Positions 26,200-35,348 of a stretch of 64,000 nt of DNA are shown here, piece after piece. Numbering within the stretch: the stretch's first letter is position 1; the number at the start of each line of letters is the position of its first letter. The position numbers were made by a program, and so were the translations under genes. The stretch is from Arthrobacter woluwensis (lineage in GTDB: Bacteria; Actinomycetota; Actinomycetes; Actinomycetales; Micrococcaceae). The DNA is taken from contig NZ_FNSN01000003.1 in NCBI RefSeq assembly GCF_900105345.1, positions 2,666,001 through 2,730,000 on the forward strand, read 5' to 3'. Below the pieces are notes generated by a model, which made no database searches, was not told the origin of the DNA, and saw only the letters and a list, made by a program, of their open reading frames with translations.

Positions 26200-27774
26200 T
26201 CATCGGACGGGGGTGGGCAGCTTCGGCATGCCGAGGAGCACGCCCTTGCCCGGGACGGTCCCGGCGGTCCCCGCGGACGGAACCCCGCACGAATCCGCCT
26301 GGGCGCGATCCCATGCGTCCCCCGCACGGGACCTGCGACGCCGGTATTCCGAGGCGTCCCGCGGGTCGGCGATGAGGTGAAACGGGGCGGCCTCGGTGAT
26401 GGTCACGGTGACGAGGTCGCCGGGCCGGGGCGTCTCGGCACCTGCAGGGACACTGAAGTGCACCAGCCGCTGGTCCTTGGCACGACCGCTGAGGCGGTGC
26501 GTCTGGTCAGACTTCCGGCCGCTCTGAGCCGCGACGAGGATCTCCACTTCGCGGCCCACCTGCTTCGCGTTCTCCTCGGCGGCGATCCGGTCCTGGAGGG
26601 CGATCAGCCGCTCGTAGCGTTCCTGGACCACGGCCTTCGGGAGCTGGCCCTCGAGTTCCGCGGCGGGCGTGCCGGGACGCTTGGAGTACTGGAAGGTGAA
26701 GGCCGTGGCGAAGCGGGACTTCTCCACGACGTCGAGGGTGGCCTGGAAGTCCTCCTCCGTCTCGCCCGGGAAACCCACGATGATGTCGGTCGAGATGGCC
26801 GCGTCCGGAATCCGTTCCCGCACCTTGTCGAGGATGCCGAGGAAACGGGTTGAGCGGTACGAACGGCGCATGTCCTTGAGCACCTTGTCCGAACCGGACT
26901 GCAGTGGCATGTGCAGCTGCGGCATCACATTGGGGGTCTCGGCCATCGCGGCGATCACGTCGTCCGTGAATGCCGCAGGATGCGGGCTCGTGAACCGGAC
27001 GCGTTCAAGTCCTTCGATGTCGCCGCAGGCCCGCAGGAGCTTGCTGAAGGCCTGGCGGTCGCCGAATTCGACACCGTAGGAGTTCACGTTCTGGCCGAGC
27101 AAGGTCACTTCGATGGCGCCGTCGTCCACGAGGGCCTGGATCTCCGCGAGGATCTCCCCCGGCCGGCGGTCCCGCTCCTTGCCGCGGAGCGAGGGCACGA
27201 TGCAGAAGGTGCAGGTGTTGTTGCAGCCGACACTGATGGAGACCCAGCCCGAGTAGACGGAATCACGCTTGGTCGGCAGTGTGGAGGGGAAGACCTCGAG
27301 GGATTCGAGGATCTCCAGTTCGGCTGTGGCATTGTGCCGGGCGCGTTCGAGCAGCGCCGGAAGGGCGCCCACATTGTGGGTTCCGAAGACGGCGTCCACC
27401 CACGGCGCCTTCTGAAGGATCGTCTCGCGGTCCTTCTGGGCCAGGCAGCCGCCGACGGCGATCTGCATCCCGGGGTTCTTCTCCTTGACGGGGCGCAGCT
27501 GACCCAGGTGCCCGTAGAGCTTGTTGTCGGCGTTCTCGCGGACGGCACAGGTGTTGAACACGATGACGTCGGCCAGCTCCTCGGTGGCGGGCACCAGCCC
27601 GGCGTCTTCGAGCAGGCCCGACATGCGCTCCGAGTCGTGGACGTTCATCTGGCAGCCGAAGGTCCGGACCTGATAGGTCCGCGGGGCCGAGTTCTCCGGC
27701 ACGTCGTGTCCGACGGCGGCAGGAACGGAGGCCGGAGTGCCGGCGGACGTCGAAGAAGGAATGCTCACGCTCAC
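26200..27774 (-). CDS. miaB: tRNA-2-methylthio-N6-dimethylallyladenosine synthase MiaB
   Basis: 524-residue radical SAM methylthiotransferase. The N-terminal UPF0004 domain has three cluster cysteines (FGCQMN, NTCAVRE, GGCLAQ), the radical SAM domain [11 protein letters not shown], and a C-terminal TRAM domain ([19 protein letters not shown]) that holds the tRNA. The last ~60 residues after the TRAM domain are a low-complexity Arg/Pro/Gly tail beyond family length. Start GTG 27774 after AAAGGT. It works directly after MiaA, encoded downstream. Confidence 0.95.
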   Translation of the reverse strand: MSVSIPSSTSAGTPASVPAAVGHDVPENSAPRTYQVRTFGCQMNVHDSERMSGLLEDAGLVPATEELADVIVFNTCAVRENADNKLYGHLGQLRPVKEKNPGMQIAVGGCLAQKDRETILQKAPWVDAVFGTHNVGALPALLERARHNATAELEILESLEVFPSTLPTKRDSVYSGWVSISVGCNNTCTFCIVPSLRGKERDRRPGEILAEIQALVDDGAIEVTLLGQNVNSYGVEFGDRQAFSKLLRACGDIEGLERVRFTSPHPAAFTDDVIAAMAETPNVMPQLHMPLQSGSDKVLKDMRRSYRSTRFLGILDKVRERIPDAAISTDIIVGFPGETEEDFQATLDVVEKSRFATAFTFQYSKRPGTPAAELEGQLPKAVVQERYERLIALQDRIAAEENAKQVGREVEILVAAQSGRKSDQTHRLSGRAKDQRLVHFSVPAGAETPRPGDLVTVTITEAAPFHLIADPRDASEYRRRRSRAGDAWDRAQADSCGVPSAGTAGTVPGKGVLLGMPKLPTPVR

Positions 27775-27837
27775 CTTTCAAGGGTACCGGGACCGGAGCG
27801 GGCGACTCCTCATGGGCTCCCGTTCAGGGCCCGGGGC

Positions 27838-28572
27838 TCACTCCCAGGAATCGTCCTCGCGGTTCAGTTCCTCCGCGACGATGCCGAAGGCCACGCCCGG
27901 GGAATGCCCCTTACGCACCAGCATGGCCACGAGGCGGCGGGTGTGCTTGTCCTTCTCGGCGCGGTCCAGGGACGCACGGTCCACCCGCGCGAGCTTCTTG
28001 GCCACCAGATAGCGTGCCGCCTCGCGTTCATCGGCGGCGGTCAGCTGCTCCAGGGCCGTTTCGATGAGGTGATCTGCCACGCCTTTCTCCCGGAGCTCGC
28101 GGCGCAAGGTCGATGATCCCAGGTGACGATGCTCCGCCCGGCTGCGGACCCAGAGCTCGGCGAACTCGGCGTCGTTGATGAGCCGGAGCTCCTCGAACCG
28201 GTCGAGCACGGCGCGGGCGGCCGTTTCGGGAATCTCGCGGTCCTTGAGCTTGGTGGCGAGCTGGTGCCGTGTCCGAGGCCCGGCGCTCAGTTGCCTCAGG
28301 ATGATGGTGCGGGCCACTGCTTCCGGATCGGCGTCGCGATCCTGTTCGGGTTCCGGCGGAACGGCGCCCGTGGACTCGGGCCGCTTACGCCTTCGCGCAG
28401 GGGCGGTCTCCGAGCCGCCCTCGGGATCATGCCCCGCGCCCCACGGCAACTCCTTGGGTGGCCCGGTGGGCTTGGACAGGGCCGAAGCGGGCCGGAGCCC
28501 CGGCACGGTCATGCCGGGGCTCCAGGGTTCAGCGCTCGTGTTGTCGGCGGAGGGCTGTTCCGAACGTGCCAC
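27838..28572 (-). CDS. recX: Regulatory protein RecX
   Basis: 244 residues. RecX binds RecA filaments and restrains recombinase and coprotease activity. The helical repeats typical of the family are present in the C-terminal ~150 residues (RHQLATKLKDREIPETAARAV, STLRRELREKGVADHLIETA). The first ~90 residues are hydrophilic, Pro/Ala-rich and poorly conserved. GTG start one base after the recA stop, so it is cotranscribed and coupled. Confidence 0.92.
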   Translation of the reverse strand: MARSEQPSADNTSAEPWSPGMTVPGLRPASALSKPTGPPKELPWGAGHDPEGGSETAPARRRKRPESTGAVPPEPEQDRDADPEAVARTIILRQLSAGPRTRHQLATKLKDREIPETAARAVLDRFEELRLINDAEFAELWVRSRAEHRHLGSSTLRRELREKGVADHLIETALEQLTAADEREAARYLVAKKLARVDRASLDRAEKDKHTRRLVAMLVRKGHSPGVAFGIVAEELNREDDSWE

Positions 28573-28573
28573 C

Positions 28574-29626
28574 TCAGTACCCGTCGACGGCCTTCAGCTT
28601 CGGGTTCTCTTCCTCTTCCTGAGCGACCTGGCCCACGCCGAGCTTCTCCTTGATGAGACGCTCGAGCTCGTCGGCGAGATCCGGGTTGTCCCGGAGGAAC
28701 CGGCGGGAGTTCTCCATGCCCTGGCCGAGCTGGTCACCGTCATAGGTGTACCAGGAGCCGGACTTCTTGATGATGCCGTGCTCCACACCCATGTCGATGA
28801 TGCCGCCCTCGCGGGAGATGCCCTGACCATAGATGATGTCGAACTCGGCGGTCTTGAAGGGCGGAGCCATCTTGTTCTTGACGATCTTGACCTTCGTCCG
28901 GTTGCCCACCGAATCAGCACCCTCCTTGAGGGTCTGGATACGGCGCACGTCCATACGCACCGAGGCGTAGAACTTCAGGGCCTTACCACCGGTGGTCGTC
29001 TCGGGAGACCCGAAGAAGACACCGATCTTCTCGCGGAGCTGGTTGATGAAGATGGCGGTGGTCTTGGTCTGGTTCAGTCGACCGGTGATCTTACGGAGGG
29101 CCTGGCTCATCAGACGGGCCTGCAGACCCACATGGCTGTCACCCATCTCGCCCTCGATCTCCGCACGCGGCACCAGGGCGGCCACGGAGTCGATGACGAT
29201 GATGTCCAGCGCGCCGGAGGAGACCAGCATGTCCATGATCTCCAAGGCCTGCTCACCGGTGTCCGGCTGGGAGACCAGCAGGGCGTCCGTGTCCACGCCC
29301 AGCTTGGCCGCGTACTCCGGATCGAGGGCGTGCTCGGCGTCGATGAAGGCCGCGAGACCGCCATTGCGCTGCGCATTGGCGACGGCGTGCAGGGCGACCG
29401 TGGTCTTACCGGAGGATTCCGGACCGTAGATCTCCACCACGCGTCCGCGCGGCAGACCGCCGATGCCCAGAGCCACGTCCATGGCGATGGAGCCGGTGGG
29501 GATCACTTCGATGGGGGCACGGGTGTCATCCCCGAGCCGCATGATGGATCCCTTGCCGAATTGCTTGTCGATCTGGGCCAGTGCCGCTTCAAGAGCTTTG
29601 GCGCGGTCCGGTGTTGCTGCCGCCAT
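28574..29626 (-). CDS. recA: Recombinase RecA
   Basis: 350 residues, full length and without an intein. Walker [10 protein letters not shown], Walker [21 protein letters not shown], loop L2 [21 protein letters not shown]-terminal acidic tail. Mediates strand exchange and triggers LexA cleavage. The upstream 190 bases hold both a LexA box and a RecA-NDp-type promoter, matching the two-promoter design of mycobacterial recA. recX follows immediately. Confidence 0.98.
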   Translation of the reverse strand: MAAATPDRAKALEAALAQIDKQFGKGSIMRLGDDTRAPIEVIPTGSIAMDVALGIGGLPRGRVVEIYGPESSGKTTVALHAVANAQRNGGLAAFIDAEHALDPEYAAKLGVDTDALLVSQPDTGEQALEIMDMLVSSGALDIIVIDSVAALVPRAEIEGEMGDSHVGLQARLMSQALRKITGRLNQTKTTAIFINQLREKIGVFFGSPETTTGGKALKFYASVRMDVRRIQTLKEGADSVGNRTKVKIVKNKMAPPFKTAEFDIIYGQGISREGGIIDMGVEHGIIKKSGSWYTYDGDQLGQGMENSRRFLRDNPDLADELERLIKEKLGVGQVAQEEEENPKLKAVDGY

Positions 29627-29723
29627 GACGTACCCCTACCCCTAGGTTGTTTCGCGGACCCGTGCGGCCCGGCGAAGTTGATGACGCGAATCGTCGGTTC
29701 CCGGATGAGAACCTTCACTGACG

Positions 29724-29746
29724 AGCCTAGGGAGCGGGACTGACAT
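29724..29746 (-). promoter_or_regulatory. recA proximal promoter, RecA-NDp/PafBC motif
   Basis: The minus strand reads ATGTCAGTC (29746-29738), exactly 8 bases, TAGGCT (29729-29724). The core TGTCAGT and spacing agree with TTGTCRGTG-N8-TANNNT. Start expected about 90 bases before the recA ATG. Confidence 0.65.
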
Positions 29747-29802
29747 TATTTCCCGCGACCTTGGCTCATGTGGACAACTCGCCCGTCTTTTCTCTGGATA
29801 TC

Positions 29803-29832
29803 AGCCTAGCCCCATTCGAACAACTATTCGAA
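29803..29832 (-). promoter_or_regulatory. recA distal promoter with SOS (LexA) box
   Basis: TTCGAACAACTATTCGAA (29815-29832) fits the LexA operator with one half-site change. On the minus strand TAGGCT (29808-29803) lies just downstream as -10, so the operator overlaps the -35 region. Confidence 0.85.
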
Positions 29833-29879
29833 TGATTTCTCGGCGTGTTGAAGGAACTTACGGGAGAGATCCCTGCGAT

Positions 29880-30107
29880 TCAGGCCTTCTTGGCGGCCTT
29901 CGGGTCCTTACCGAGCCTCCGGCTCTCCGGAACATCCTGGGCTTCACACACCGCGAGCCAGATGGACCTCAGGTCGAGTCCGTCCCTGAGCGCCTGATCC
30001 GGAGTCCGGCTGCCCAGCTCTCGCAGCGCGAGGTTCGTGGCCAGATGGCGTGCGTAGGCGGGGCCGAACTCGTCGTCCATCAACTGCCAGAACTGGGAAC
30101 GTCGCAT
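29880..30107 (-). CDS. DUF3046 domain-containing protein
   Basis: 75-residue basic-acidic small protein: MRRSQFWQLMDDEFG...YARHLATNLALRELG is the DUF3046 signature. It is the regular upstream neighbour of recA in actinobacteria (Rv2738c position) and has no assigned function. Soluble; ends in a Lys/Ala tail. Its stop lies 48 bases before the recA LexA box, so it is not itself downstream of that operator. Confidence 0.9.
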   Translation of the reverse strand: MRRSQFWQLMDDEFGPAYARHLATNLALRELGSRTPDQALRDGLDLRSIWLAVCEAQDVPESRRLGKDPKAAKKA

Positions 30108-30183
30108 CGGTCCAGCTTCTCATGCCCCGGTCACCACCGTGGTCACAGTGCCACATCGCAAGGGACGGCGCCCCTGACCAAAC

Positions 30184-30189
30184 TAGAAT
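30184..30189 (+). promoter_or_regulatory. Leaderless -10 (TAGAAT) of the MarR gene
   Basis: TAGAAT ends 6 bases before the ATG at 30196. Confidence 0.6.
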
Positions 30190-30195
30190 GGACGC

Positions 30196-30738
30196 ATGAT
30201 TCCAGCCGAGCGCGACGGCAGCGCCGACAGCCCCACCCCCGGCGACGAGCCCAGGGCGGTGGAGACGCCCGCGTCGGACACCCCGGAAGGCGCACGCCTG
30301 GACGAGGCGATCCACGCCGTCGAGCATCAGCTCAGCCTGCTCTGGCGACGGGGCCGGGCCGTCTCCCTGCGCCTGTCGCGGCAGGTCCATCCCGACATGG
30401 ACCCTTCGGCCTATGGCCTGCTGTCGATCCTCCGCCGGCAGGGACCCATCCGGCTGACGGAACTCGCCGGTCTGATCGGGGTCGGCAAACCCACGGTGAG
30501 CCGCCAGATCACCTTCCTGATGCAGCTGGGACTGGTGTCCAAGGACGCCGACCCCCTGGACGGCCGCGCCCAATTGCTGCACCTCACCGAGCACGGCGAG
30601 GACACCATGGCACGTGTGCAGGACGCCCGGCGGGAGATCTTCCGGCAGCGCCTGGGCGAATGGGACACGCCCGCCCTGGACGCGCTGGCCGAGAACCTCG
30701 AGCGGCTCAACACCATCTACGAACGGGACGGCCTGTAG
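30196..30738 (+). CDS. MarR-family transcriptional regulator
   Basis: 180 residues with an Asp/Pro/Glu-rich N-terminal ~30, then the MarR fold: DPSAYGLLSILRRQGPIRLT, recognition helix VGKPTVSRQITFL and wing KDADPLDGRAQLLHLTEHG. Such dimers bind palindromes and respond to phenolic or other small ligands. No transporter or enzyme gene is adjacent to suggest the target, and no palindrome is obvious in its own promoter. Leaderless start. Convergent with clgR across a strong terminator. Confidence 0.9.
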   Translation: MIPAERDGSADSPTPGDEPRAVETPASDTPEGARLDEAIHAVEHQLSLLWRRGRAVSLRLSRQVHPDMDPSAYGLLSILRRQGPIRLTELAGLIGVGKPTVSRQITFLMQLGLVSKDADPLDGRAQLLHLTEHGEDTMARVQDARREIFRQRLGEWDTPALDALAENLERLNTIYERDGL

Positions 30739-30761
30739 AAGCACAGCCGGTCAGCGAACAG

Positions 30762-30798
30762 GGAAGGGCCCCGGCACTCGAGATGCCGGGGCCCTTCC
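30762..30798. terminator. Bidirectional terminator hairpin
   Basis: A perfect 15-base inverted repeat GGAAGGGCCCCGGCA/TGCCGGGGCCCTTCC with a 7-base loop, between the convergent MarR gene and clgR. Confidence 0.8.
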
Positions 30799-30816
30799 TT
30801 CTCACTTCTGCCGCTC

Positions 30817-31236
30817 TCAGCGGCTCCCGACGAGCTCCAGCTCGTCCCCCAGGCCACGGCCGTAGCGCTGGGTGAAGTCCTGCGGGACGGTATCCGGGAC
30901 GGCGACGCCCTCGGCCACGGCCACACGATCACTGACCTCACGGAGCATGCTGGACAGCGGAACGTCCAATGCCGAGCAGATCGAGGAGAGCAGCTCAGAA
31001 GAGGCTTCCTTCTGGCCACGCTCGACCTCACTCAGATACCCGAGCGAAACCCGCGCGCTGTGGGAGACTTCCCGCAGTGTGCGTCCCTGGCGCTGACGGA
31101 CATCGCGGAGGACGTCACCGATCTCGTGACGTAGGATCACCATCTTGCGCTCCTTCGCTTCGTGCTGTGCCGGATCGAGTAGGCCCACATCCTTCCAGCG
31201 GACCACGCCGTTCACGGATACAGGCTGCTTGACCAT
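30817..31236 (-). CDS. clgR: ClgR-like XRE-family transcriptional regulator
   Basis: Helix-turn-helix activator of the ClgR type (Rv2745c), which in other actinobacteria switches on clp/lon protease and other stress genes. The HTH is [20 protein letters not shown] followed by [20 protein letters not shown]. Two starts are possible: ATG 31236 (139 residues, AAGGAG 12 bases upstream) and ATG 31143 (108 residues, [20 protein letters not shown] at ideal spacing and the family's normal N terminus). I give the longer frame because its extra 31 codons show coding-like GC3, but the shorter is equally plausible. Position before cinA-pgsA-ftsK matches mycobacteria. Confidence 0.85.
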   Translation of the reverse strand: MVKQPVSVNGVVRWKDVGLLDPAQHEAKERKMVILRHEIGDVLRDVRQRQGRTLREVSHSARVSLGYLSEVERGQKEASSELLSSICSALDVPLSSMLREVSDRVAVAEGVAVPDTVPQDFTQRYGRGLGDELELVGSR

Positions 31237-31278
31237 GTGTATCGCTTGCTCCTTCGTTCAGGCCGGGGCCTGAATTTC

Positions 31279-31305
31279 ATCCTATGACCATCACCCTTGT
31301 GATGG
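31279..31305 (-). promoter_or_regulatory. clgR promoter region with palindromic operator candidate
   Basis: CCATCAC-CCTT-GTGATGG (31288-31305) is a perfect 7-base dyad just upstream of a minus-strand TAGGAT (31284-31279). It overlaps the expected -35. The binding protein is unknown; it does not carry the CGC-N5-GCG spacing reported for ClgR. Confidence 0.45.
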
Positions 31306-31329
31306 CGACACTAAAGTAACTCCCGGCTC

Positions 31330-31845
31330 TCAGCTTTTGTTCCCCGGAGGCTCTTTCCCAGGGAACTCACGGAGTGCGTCCAGCAAATGGCCGATCGCTC
31401 CCCGTAACGCCGCTTCACGGATCTGCTCGCGCCCTCCGACGAAATGGTGGGCGAACGCCCTCGCCCCCTGCGCATCCGCGATCCCGATGAACACGGTGCC
31501 CACAGGCTTGCCGTCATGGGCCTCGGGACCGGCGACGCCCGTGGTGCTGACAGCCACGTCCGCTCCGCAGGCACGCCGCGCCCCGGCGGCCATCTCCCGC
31601 GCCACGTCGGCGTCCACCGACCCCCGCTCGGCGAGCAGTGCGCCGCTCACGCCCAGGACCTGTTGCTTGACCTCGTTGTGGTACGACACGACTCCCCCAC
31701 ACAGCGTCGCCGAGGCGCCCGGCACATCGGCCAGCCGGGCCGCGACGAGGCCAGCGGTCAGCGATTCGGCCGTGGCGACCGTGATGCCGCGCGAGATGGC
31801 GAGCTCGACGGTCTCCCGGACCGTCGTGGGGAAGGTGTCAGGCAC
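31330..31845 (-). CDS. pncC: CinA C-terminal-domain protein (nicotinamide-nucleotide amidohydrolase)
   Basis: 171 residues, the stand-alone CinA_C/PncC domain that deamidates NMN to NaMN and so recycles pyridine nucleotides. Signatures: VATAESLTAGLVAARLADVPGAS, VVSYHNEVKQ, AVSTTGVAGPEAHDGKPVGTVFIG. The N-terminal pyrophosphatase (COG1058) half is absent, as usual for this class. Overlaps the end of pgsA by 8 bases; precedes clgR by about 90 bases. Confidence 0.92.
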   Translation of the reverse strand: MPDTFPTTVRETVELAISRGITVATAESLTAGLVAARLADVPGASATLCGGVVSYHNEVKQQVLGVSGALLAERGSVDADVAREMAAGARRACGADVAVSTTGVAGPEAHDGKPVGTVFIGIADAQGARAFAHHFVGGREQIREAALRGAIGHLLDALREFPGKEPPGNKS

Positions 31846-32419
31846 GGGACCCTCCCCGGATGAGCCGCGCCGACAGGAACACGTACTGCAGGCCTGTCAC
31901 CAGGGTCACCGCCACGGTGGCGAGCAGCAGCACGAACGCCGCCACTCCCAGCCACGTCCACTGCGCCGTGAACGGCAGGAGGTACAGGAACAGCACCACG
32001 GTCTGGAGCACGGTCTTGATTTTGCCACCGCTGGAGGCGGGGATGACCCCGTACCGGATGACCACCAGGCGCAGCAGGGTGATCCCCCACTCGCGCACCA
32101 GGATGATCAGCGTGGCCCACCACGGGATCTCGCCGAGGACGGAGAGGATCACGAAGGCCGCGCCGGTCAGGAGCTTGTCCGCGATGGGATCGGCGATCTT
32201 GCCGAAATCCGTGATCAGCCCACGGGCACGGGCGATGTCGCCATCCAGCTTGTCCGTATACATCGCGACGGCGAACACCGCCAGGGCGGCCCAGCGCCAC
32301 AGGCCGTGCTCGCCCGCGTCCGCGAGCAGGAACCAGGCGAAAAACGGGACCAGCGCGATCCGCAGCATGGTCAGGATGTTGGGCAGGTTCCAGACCTGCG
32401 ACGTCGGGGTTCCGCTCAC
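31838..32419 (-). CDS. pgsA: CDP-diacylglycerol--glycerol-3-phosphate 3-phosphatidyltransferase
   Basis: 193-residue integral membrane enzyme of the CDP-alcohol phosphatidyltransferase family, making phosphatidylglycerol phosphate. The catalytic DGDIARARGLITDFGKIADP and following IADK contain the D-G-x2-A-R-x8-G-x3-D-x3-D pattern (about residues 62-84). About five hydrophobic helices follow. GTG start with TAGCCT six bases upstream (leaderless). It begins 9 bases after the ftsK stop on the same strand. Confidence 0.92.
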   Translation of the reverse strand: MSGTPTSQVWNLPNILTMLRIALVPFFAWFLLADAGEHGLWRWAALAVFAVAMYTDKLDGDIARARGLITDFGKIADPIADKLLTGAAFVILSVLGEIPWWATLIILVREWGITLLRLVVIRYGVIPASSGGKIKTVLQTVVLFLYLLPFTAQWTWLGVAAFVLLLATVAVTLVTGLQYVFLSARLIRGGSRA

Positions 32420-32425
32420 GTACTC

Positions 32426-32431
32426 AGGCTA
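32426..32431 (-). promoter_or_regulatory. Leaderless -10 (TAGCCT) of pgsA
   Basis: The minus-strand hexamer ends 6 bases before the pgsA GTG and overlaps the last codons of ftsK. Confidence 0.45.
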
Positions 32432-35266
32432 CCGTCCGGTCAGCTGCCACGCGTCTTCACCCTCGTCATCATCGTCGTCGCCGTAGTCACTCGCCTGCGT
32501 GCGCGCATCGAGATCCTGCTGGACCAGGTCCACGCCGTAGTCACCCATCTGGTGGTTGGCGTTGGCATTGTCCGCGAGGGCCTCGGTCGTGCTGTCCGGG
32601 GCGGCCGGGACGTCGTCGCCCCGGATCGTGGCAAGGACGGCGCCCAGATCGTCCGGCTTGACCAGGACGTCGCGGGCCTTCGACCCCTCGGACGGCCCGA
32701 CGACGCCACGCGACTCCATGAGGTCCATCAGCCGGCCCGCCTTGGCGAAGCCCACGCGGAGCTTGCGCTGCAGCATCGACGTCGACCCGAACTGCGTGGT
32801 GACCACGAGTTCGGTGGCCTGCAGCAGGAGATCCAGATCGTCTCCGATGTCGTCGTCGATCTGCTTCTTGGGCGCCTCGGCCGCGACGTCGTCGCGGTAA
32901 GTGACCTGGAGCTGGCCCTTGACGTGCTCGACCACCTTGTGGATCTCGGACTCACTGACCCACGCACCCTGGACACGCATGGGCTTGGATGCGCCCATCG
33001 GCAGGAACAACGCGTCACCCTGGCCGATGAGCTTCTCGGCGCCCGGCTGGTCCAGAACCACGCGGGAGTCGGTGACGGACGATGTCGCGAACGCCATACG
33101 GGACGGGACGTTGGCCTTGATCAGACCGGTCACCACGTCCACGGACGGACGCTGGGTCGCGAGCACGAGGTGGATGCCGGCCGCACGGGCCAGCTGCGTG
33201 ATGCGGACGATCGAGTCCTCGACGTCGCGCGGCGCGACCATCATGAGGTCGGCGAGCTCGTCCACGATCACCAGGAGGTACGGGTACGGCTTGATGATGC
33301 GCTTCGAATCCGGCGGCGGGACCACCTTGCCGGCGCGCACGGCCTTGTTGAAGTCGTCGATATGCTTGTAGCCGTAGTTCGCCAGGTCGTCGTACCGGGC
33401 GTCCATCTCCCGCACCACCCACTGGAGGGCCTCGGCGGCCTTTTTCGGGTTGGTGATGATCGGCGTGATGAGGTGCGGCACGCCCTCGTACGCGGTGAGT
33501 TCCACACGCTTCGGGTCGACCATGACCATGCGCACCTCGTCCGGCGTCGCGCGCATGAGGATGGACGTGATCATGGAGTTCACGAAGGACGACTTACCGG
33601 CGCCCGTGGCGCCGGCCACGAGCATGTGCGGCATCTTCGCCAGGTTGGCGACCACGAAGCCGCCTTCGACGTCCTTGCCGACGCCCATGACCATGGGGTG
33701 GTCGGTCCGGCGGGCGTTCTGGCTGCGCAGGACGTCGCCCAGGGACACGGTCTCGCGGTCCGTGTTCGGGATCTCGATGCCGATGGCGCTCTTGCCGGGG
33801 ATCGGGCTCAGGATGCGGACATCCGAGCTCGCCACGGCGTAGGAGATGTTCTTGGACAGCGCGGTGACCCGTTCCACCTTGGTGCCGGGCGCCAGCTCGA
33901 TCTCGTACCGGGTGACGGTCGGGCCACGGCTGAAGCCGGTCACGGAGGCGTCCACATTGAACTGCTGCAAGGTGTCCGTCAGGGCGGCGACGACGGCGTC
34001 GTTGGCCTCCGTGCGCTCCTTCGGCACGCTGCCGGCCACCAGGGCGTCGGCGTTGGGCAGCGTGTACGTCACGTCCCCGGCGAGCGAGAGCTGCTCGGTC
34101 CGCTGAGGGATCGGCGCCGGAATGGGCGGCTTCTGCGGCTCGACGTTGAACACCGTGGTGGCGGCGACGGCGGGCAGGGCCTGGGTGGCGGTGTCGTCCT
34201 GGCTCGTGGGCTCGGGCTGCGCCTGGCGTTCCTTGATCTTCTCGCGGGCCAGCTCGGACTGGGTGGGCCGGCGGACGCCGGCGGGGACGGCCGGGGCGGC
34301 AGGGGCTGCGGCGCCGGACGCCGGAGCCAGGCCGGACGCCGGGCCCGCCGCGTCGTCGTCGATCACGGCGTGCTCGAAGGCCTCATCGCCCACGTACCCG
34401 TCCACGGCACGGTCTTCCGGGCCCTTGTCCCGGCTGAAGAGCTTACGCTTCCTGGCCGGCTTCGCGGGACGGTCATGCTCGTAGAGGTAGCTGCGGTCAT
34501 GGCCGTCAGCGGTGAGGGGGTCCTGCAGATCCATGCCCATGAGGTGCTCGTAGGCTTCGCGGATCCTGCGCGGAATGGCCGTGAACGGCGTGGCGGTCAC
34601 GATGAGGACCGAGGTGAAGGCGAGGAACGAATACAGCGCGATCGGCAGGGCCGCGTGGACGGCCGCCAGCGGGGATCCCACCAGGAAGCCGACCATCCCG
34701 CCGGCGCGGCGCACGCCGTCGAAACCGTCGAAGGGGCTCGGCTGGCCGCCGATCACGTGGGCGAGGCCCGATCCGGCGATCGTCATGATGATGAAGCCGA
34801 TGCCGATCCGGTTGTTCCCGCGGGTGTCCTCCGGATGGCGGAAGAGCCGGACGCCGCAGACGGCGAGCATGAGCGGCAGCAGGTACGTCATCCACCCGAA
34901 GGTGCCGTTGACCACCGAGGCCACCACGGTGGGCAGCCAGCCGCTCAGTCCCCACCACGCGAACGTGGCGATGAAGACCGCGAGGAGCAGGTTGAAGAGG
35001 GCGGCGCCGTCACGACGGGCCTCCGGATCCAGGCCGCTGACATCGCGGCCGATCCGGCGCACCCCGGCGCCGACGGCGTGCGCCAGGCCCAGGTAGGCGC
35101 CCGCCAGGGCGCGGACGATCCACGGCTGTTCGGCGGCTCCGGCATTCTGGTGCCGGGCAGCCGCAGCCTTGGAAGCAGCGGCCCGGCCTGAACCGCCACG
35201 CGTGGTGGAAGTGCCGGTCTTGCTTTTCGTGGTGCCTTTAGGCGCGGAAGGGGTGCGGGTCGCCAT
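32429..35266 (-). CDS. ftsK: DNA translocase FtsK/SpoIIIE
   Basis: 945 residues. An Ala/Lys-rich N terminus leads to four membrane helices (about 85-270) that anchor it at the septum. A Pro/Ala-rich linker (about 290-410) follows, then the alpha/beta motor with Walker A GATGAGKSSFVNS and Walker B LLVIVDELADLM. A C-terminal winged-helix gamma domain (STSMLQRKLRVGFAKAGRLM) reads the polar KOPS-type sequences. It pumps the chromosome through the closing septum and activates dimer resolution. Leaderless ATG at 35266. Confidence 0.97.
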   Translation of the reverse strand: MATRTPSAPKGTTKSKTGTSTTRGGSGRAAASKAAAARHQNAGAAEQPWIVRALAGAYLGLAHAVGAGVRRIGRDVSGLDPEARRDGAALFNLLLAVFIATFAWWGLSGWLPTVVASVVNGTFGWMTYLLPLMLAVCGVRLFRHPEDTRGNNRIGIGFIIMTIAGSGLAHVIGGQPSPFDGFDGVRRAGGMVGFLVGSPLAAVHAALPIALYSFLAFTSVLIVTATPFTAIPRRIREAYEHLMGMDLQDPLTADGHDRSYLYEHDRPAKPARKRKLFSRDKGPEDRAVDGYVGDEAFEHAVIDDDAAGPASGLAPASGAAAPAAPAVPAGVRRPTQSELAREKIKERQAQPEPTSQDDTATQALPAVAATTVFNVEPQKPPIPAPIPQRTEQLSLAGDVTYTLPNADALVAGSVPKERTEANDAVVAALTDTLQQFNVDASVTGFSRGPTVTRYEIELAPGTKVERVTALSKNISYAVASSDVRILSPIPGKSAIGIEIPNTDRETVSLGDVLRSQNARRTDHPMVMGVGKDVEGGFVVANLAKMPHMLVAGATGAGKSSFVNSMITSILMRATPDEVRMVMVDPKRVELTAYEGVPHLITPIITNPKKAAEALQWVVREMDARYDDLANYGYKHIDDFNKAVRAGKVVPPPDSKRIIKPYPYLLVIVDELADLMMVAPRDVEDSIVRITQLARAAGIHLVLATQRPSVDVVTGLIKANVPSRMAFATSSVTDSRVVLDQPGAEKLIGQGDALFLPMGASKPMRVQGAWVSESEIHKVVEHVKGQLQVTYRDDVAAEAPKKQIDDDIGDDLDLLLQATELVVTTQFGSTSMLQRKLRVGFAKAGRLMDLMESRGVVGPSEGSKARDVLVKPDDLGAVLATIRGDDVPAAPDSTTEALADNANANHQMGDYGVDLVQQDLDARTQASDYGDDDDDEGEDAWQLTGR

Positions 35267-35272
35267 AGTCCC

Positions 35273-35278
35273 ACCCTA
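35273..35278 (-). promoter_or_regulatory. Leaderless -10 (TAGGGT) of ftsK
   Basis: The minus-strand hexamer ends 6 bases before the ftsK ATG, directly after the rnj terminator. Confidence 0.6.
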
Positions 35279-35282
35279 GCCC

Positions 35283-35328
35283 AGAAGCGCCGTAGAACCC
35301 CGGATTTCCGGGGTTCTACGGCGCTTCT
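35283..35328 (-). terminator. rnj terminator hairpin
   Basis: A perfect 22-base inverted repeat (35283-35304 / 35307-35328) with a 2-base loop, 20 bases after the rnj stop and directly before the ftsK promoter. Confidence 0.85.
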
Positions 35329-35348
35329 GACGTCGGGGCCGGGAGGAA

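Noticed and set aside
28574-29626. Intein in recA
   Set aside because: The frame is a normal 350-residue RecA, without insertion.
29880-30107. SOS control of the DUF3046 gene
   Set aside because: The LexA box lies downstream of its stop and upstream of recA on the same strand.
31337-35191. 1284-codon open frame on the plus strand antisense to cinA-pgsA-ftsK
   Set aside because: A GC-rich shadow frame opposite genuine genes; its His/Gly/Arg/Asp-rich product matches no protein family.
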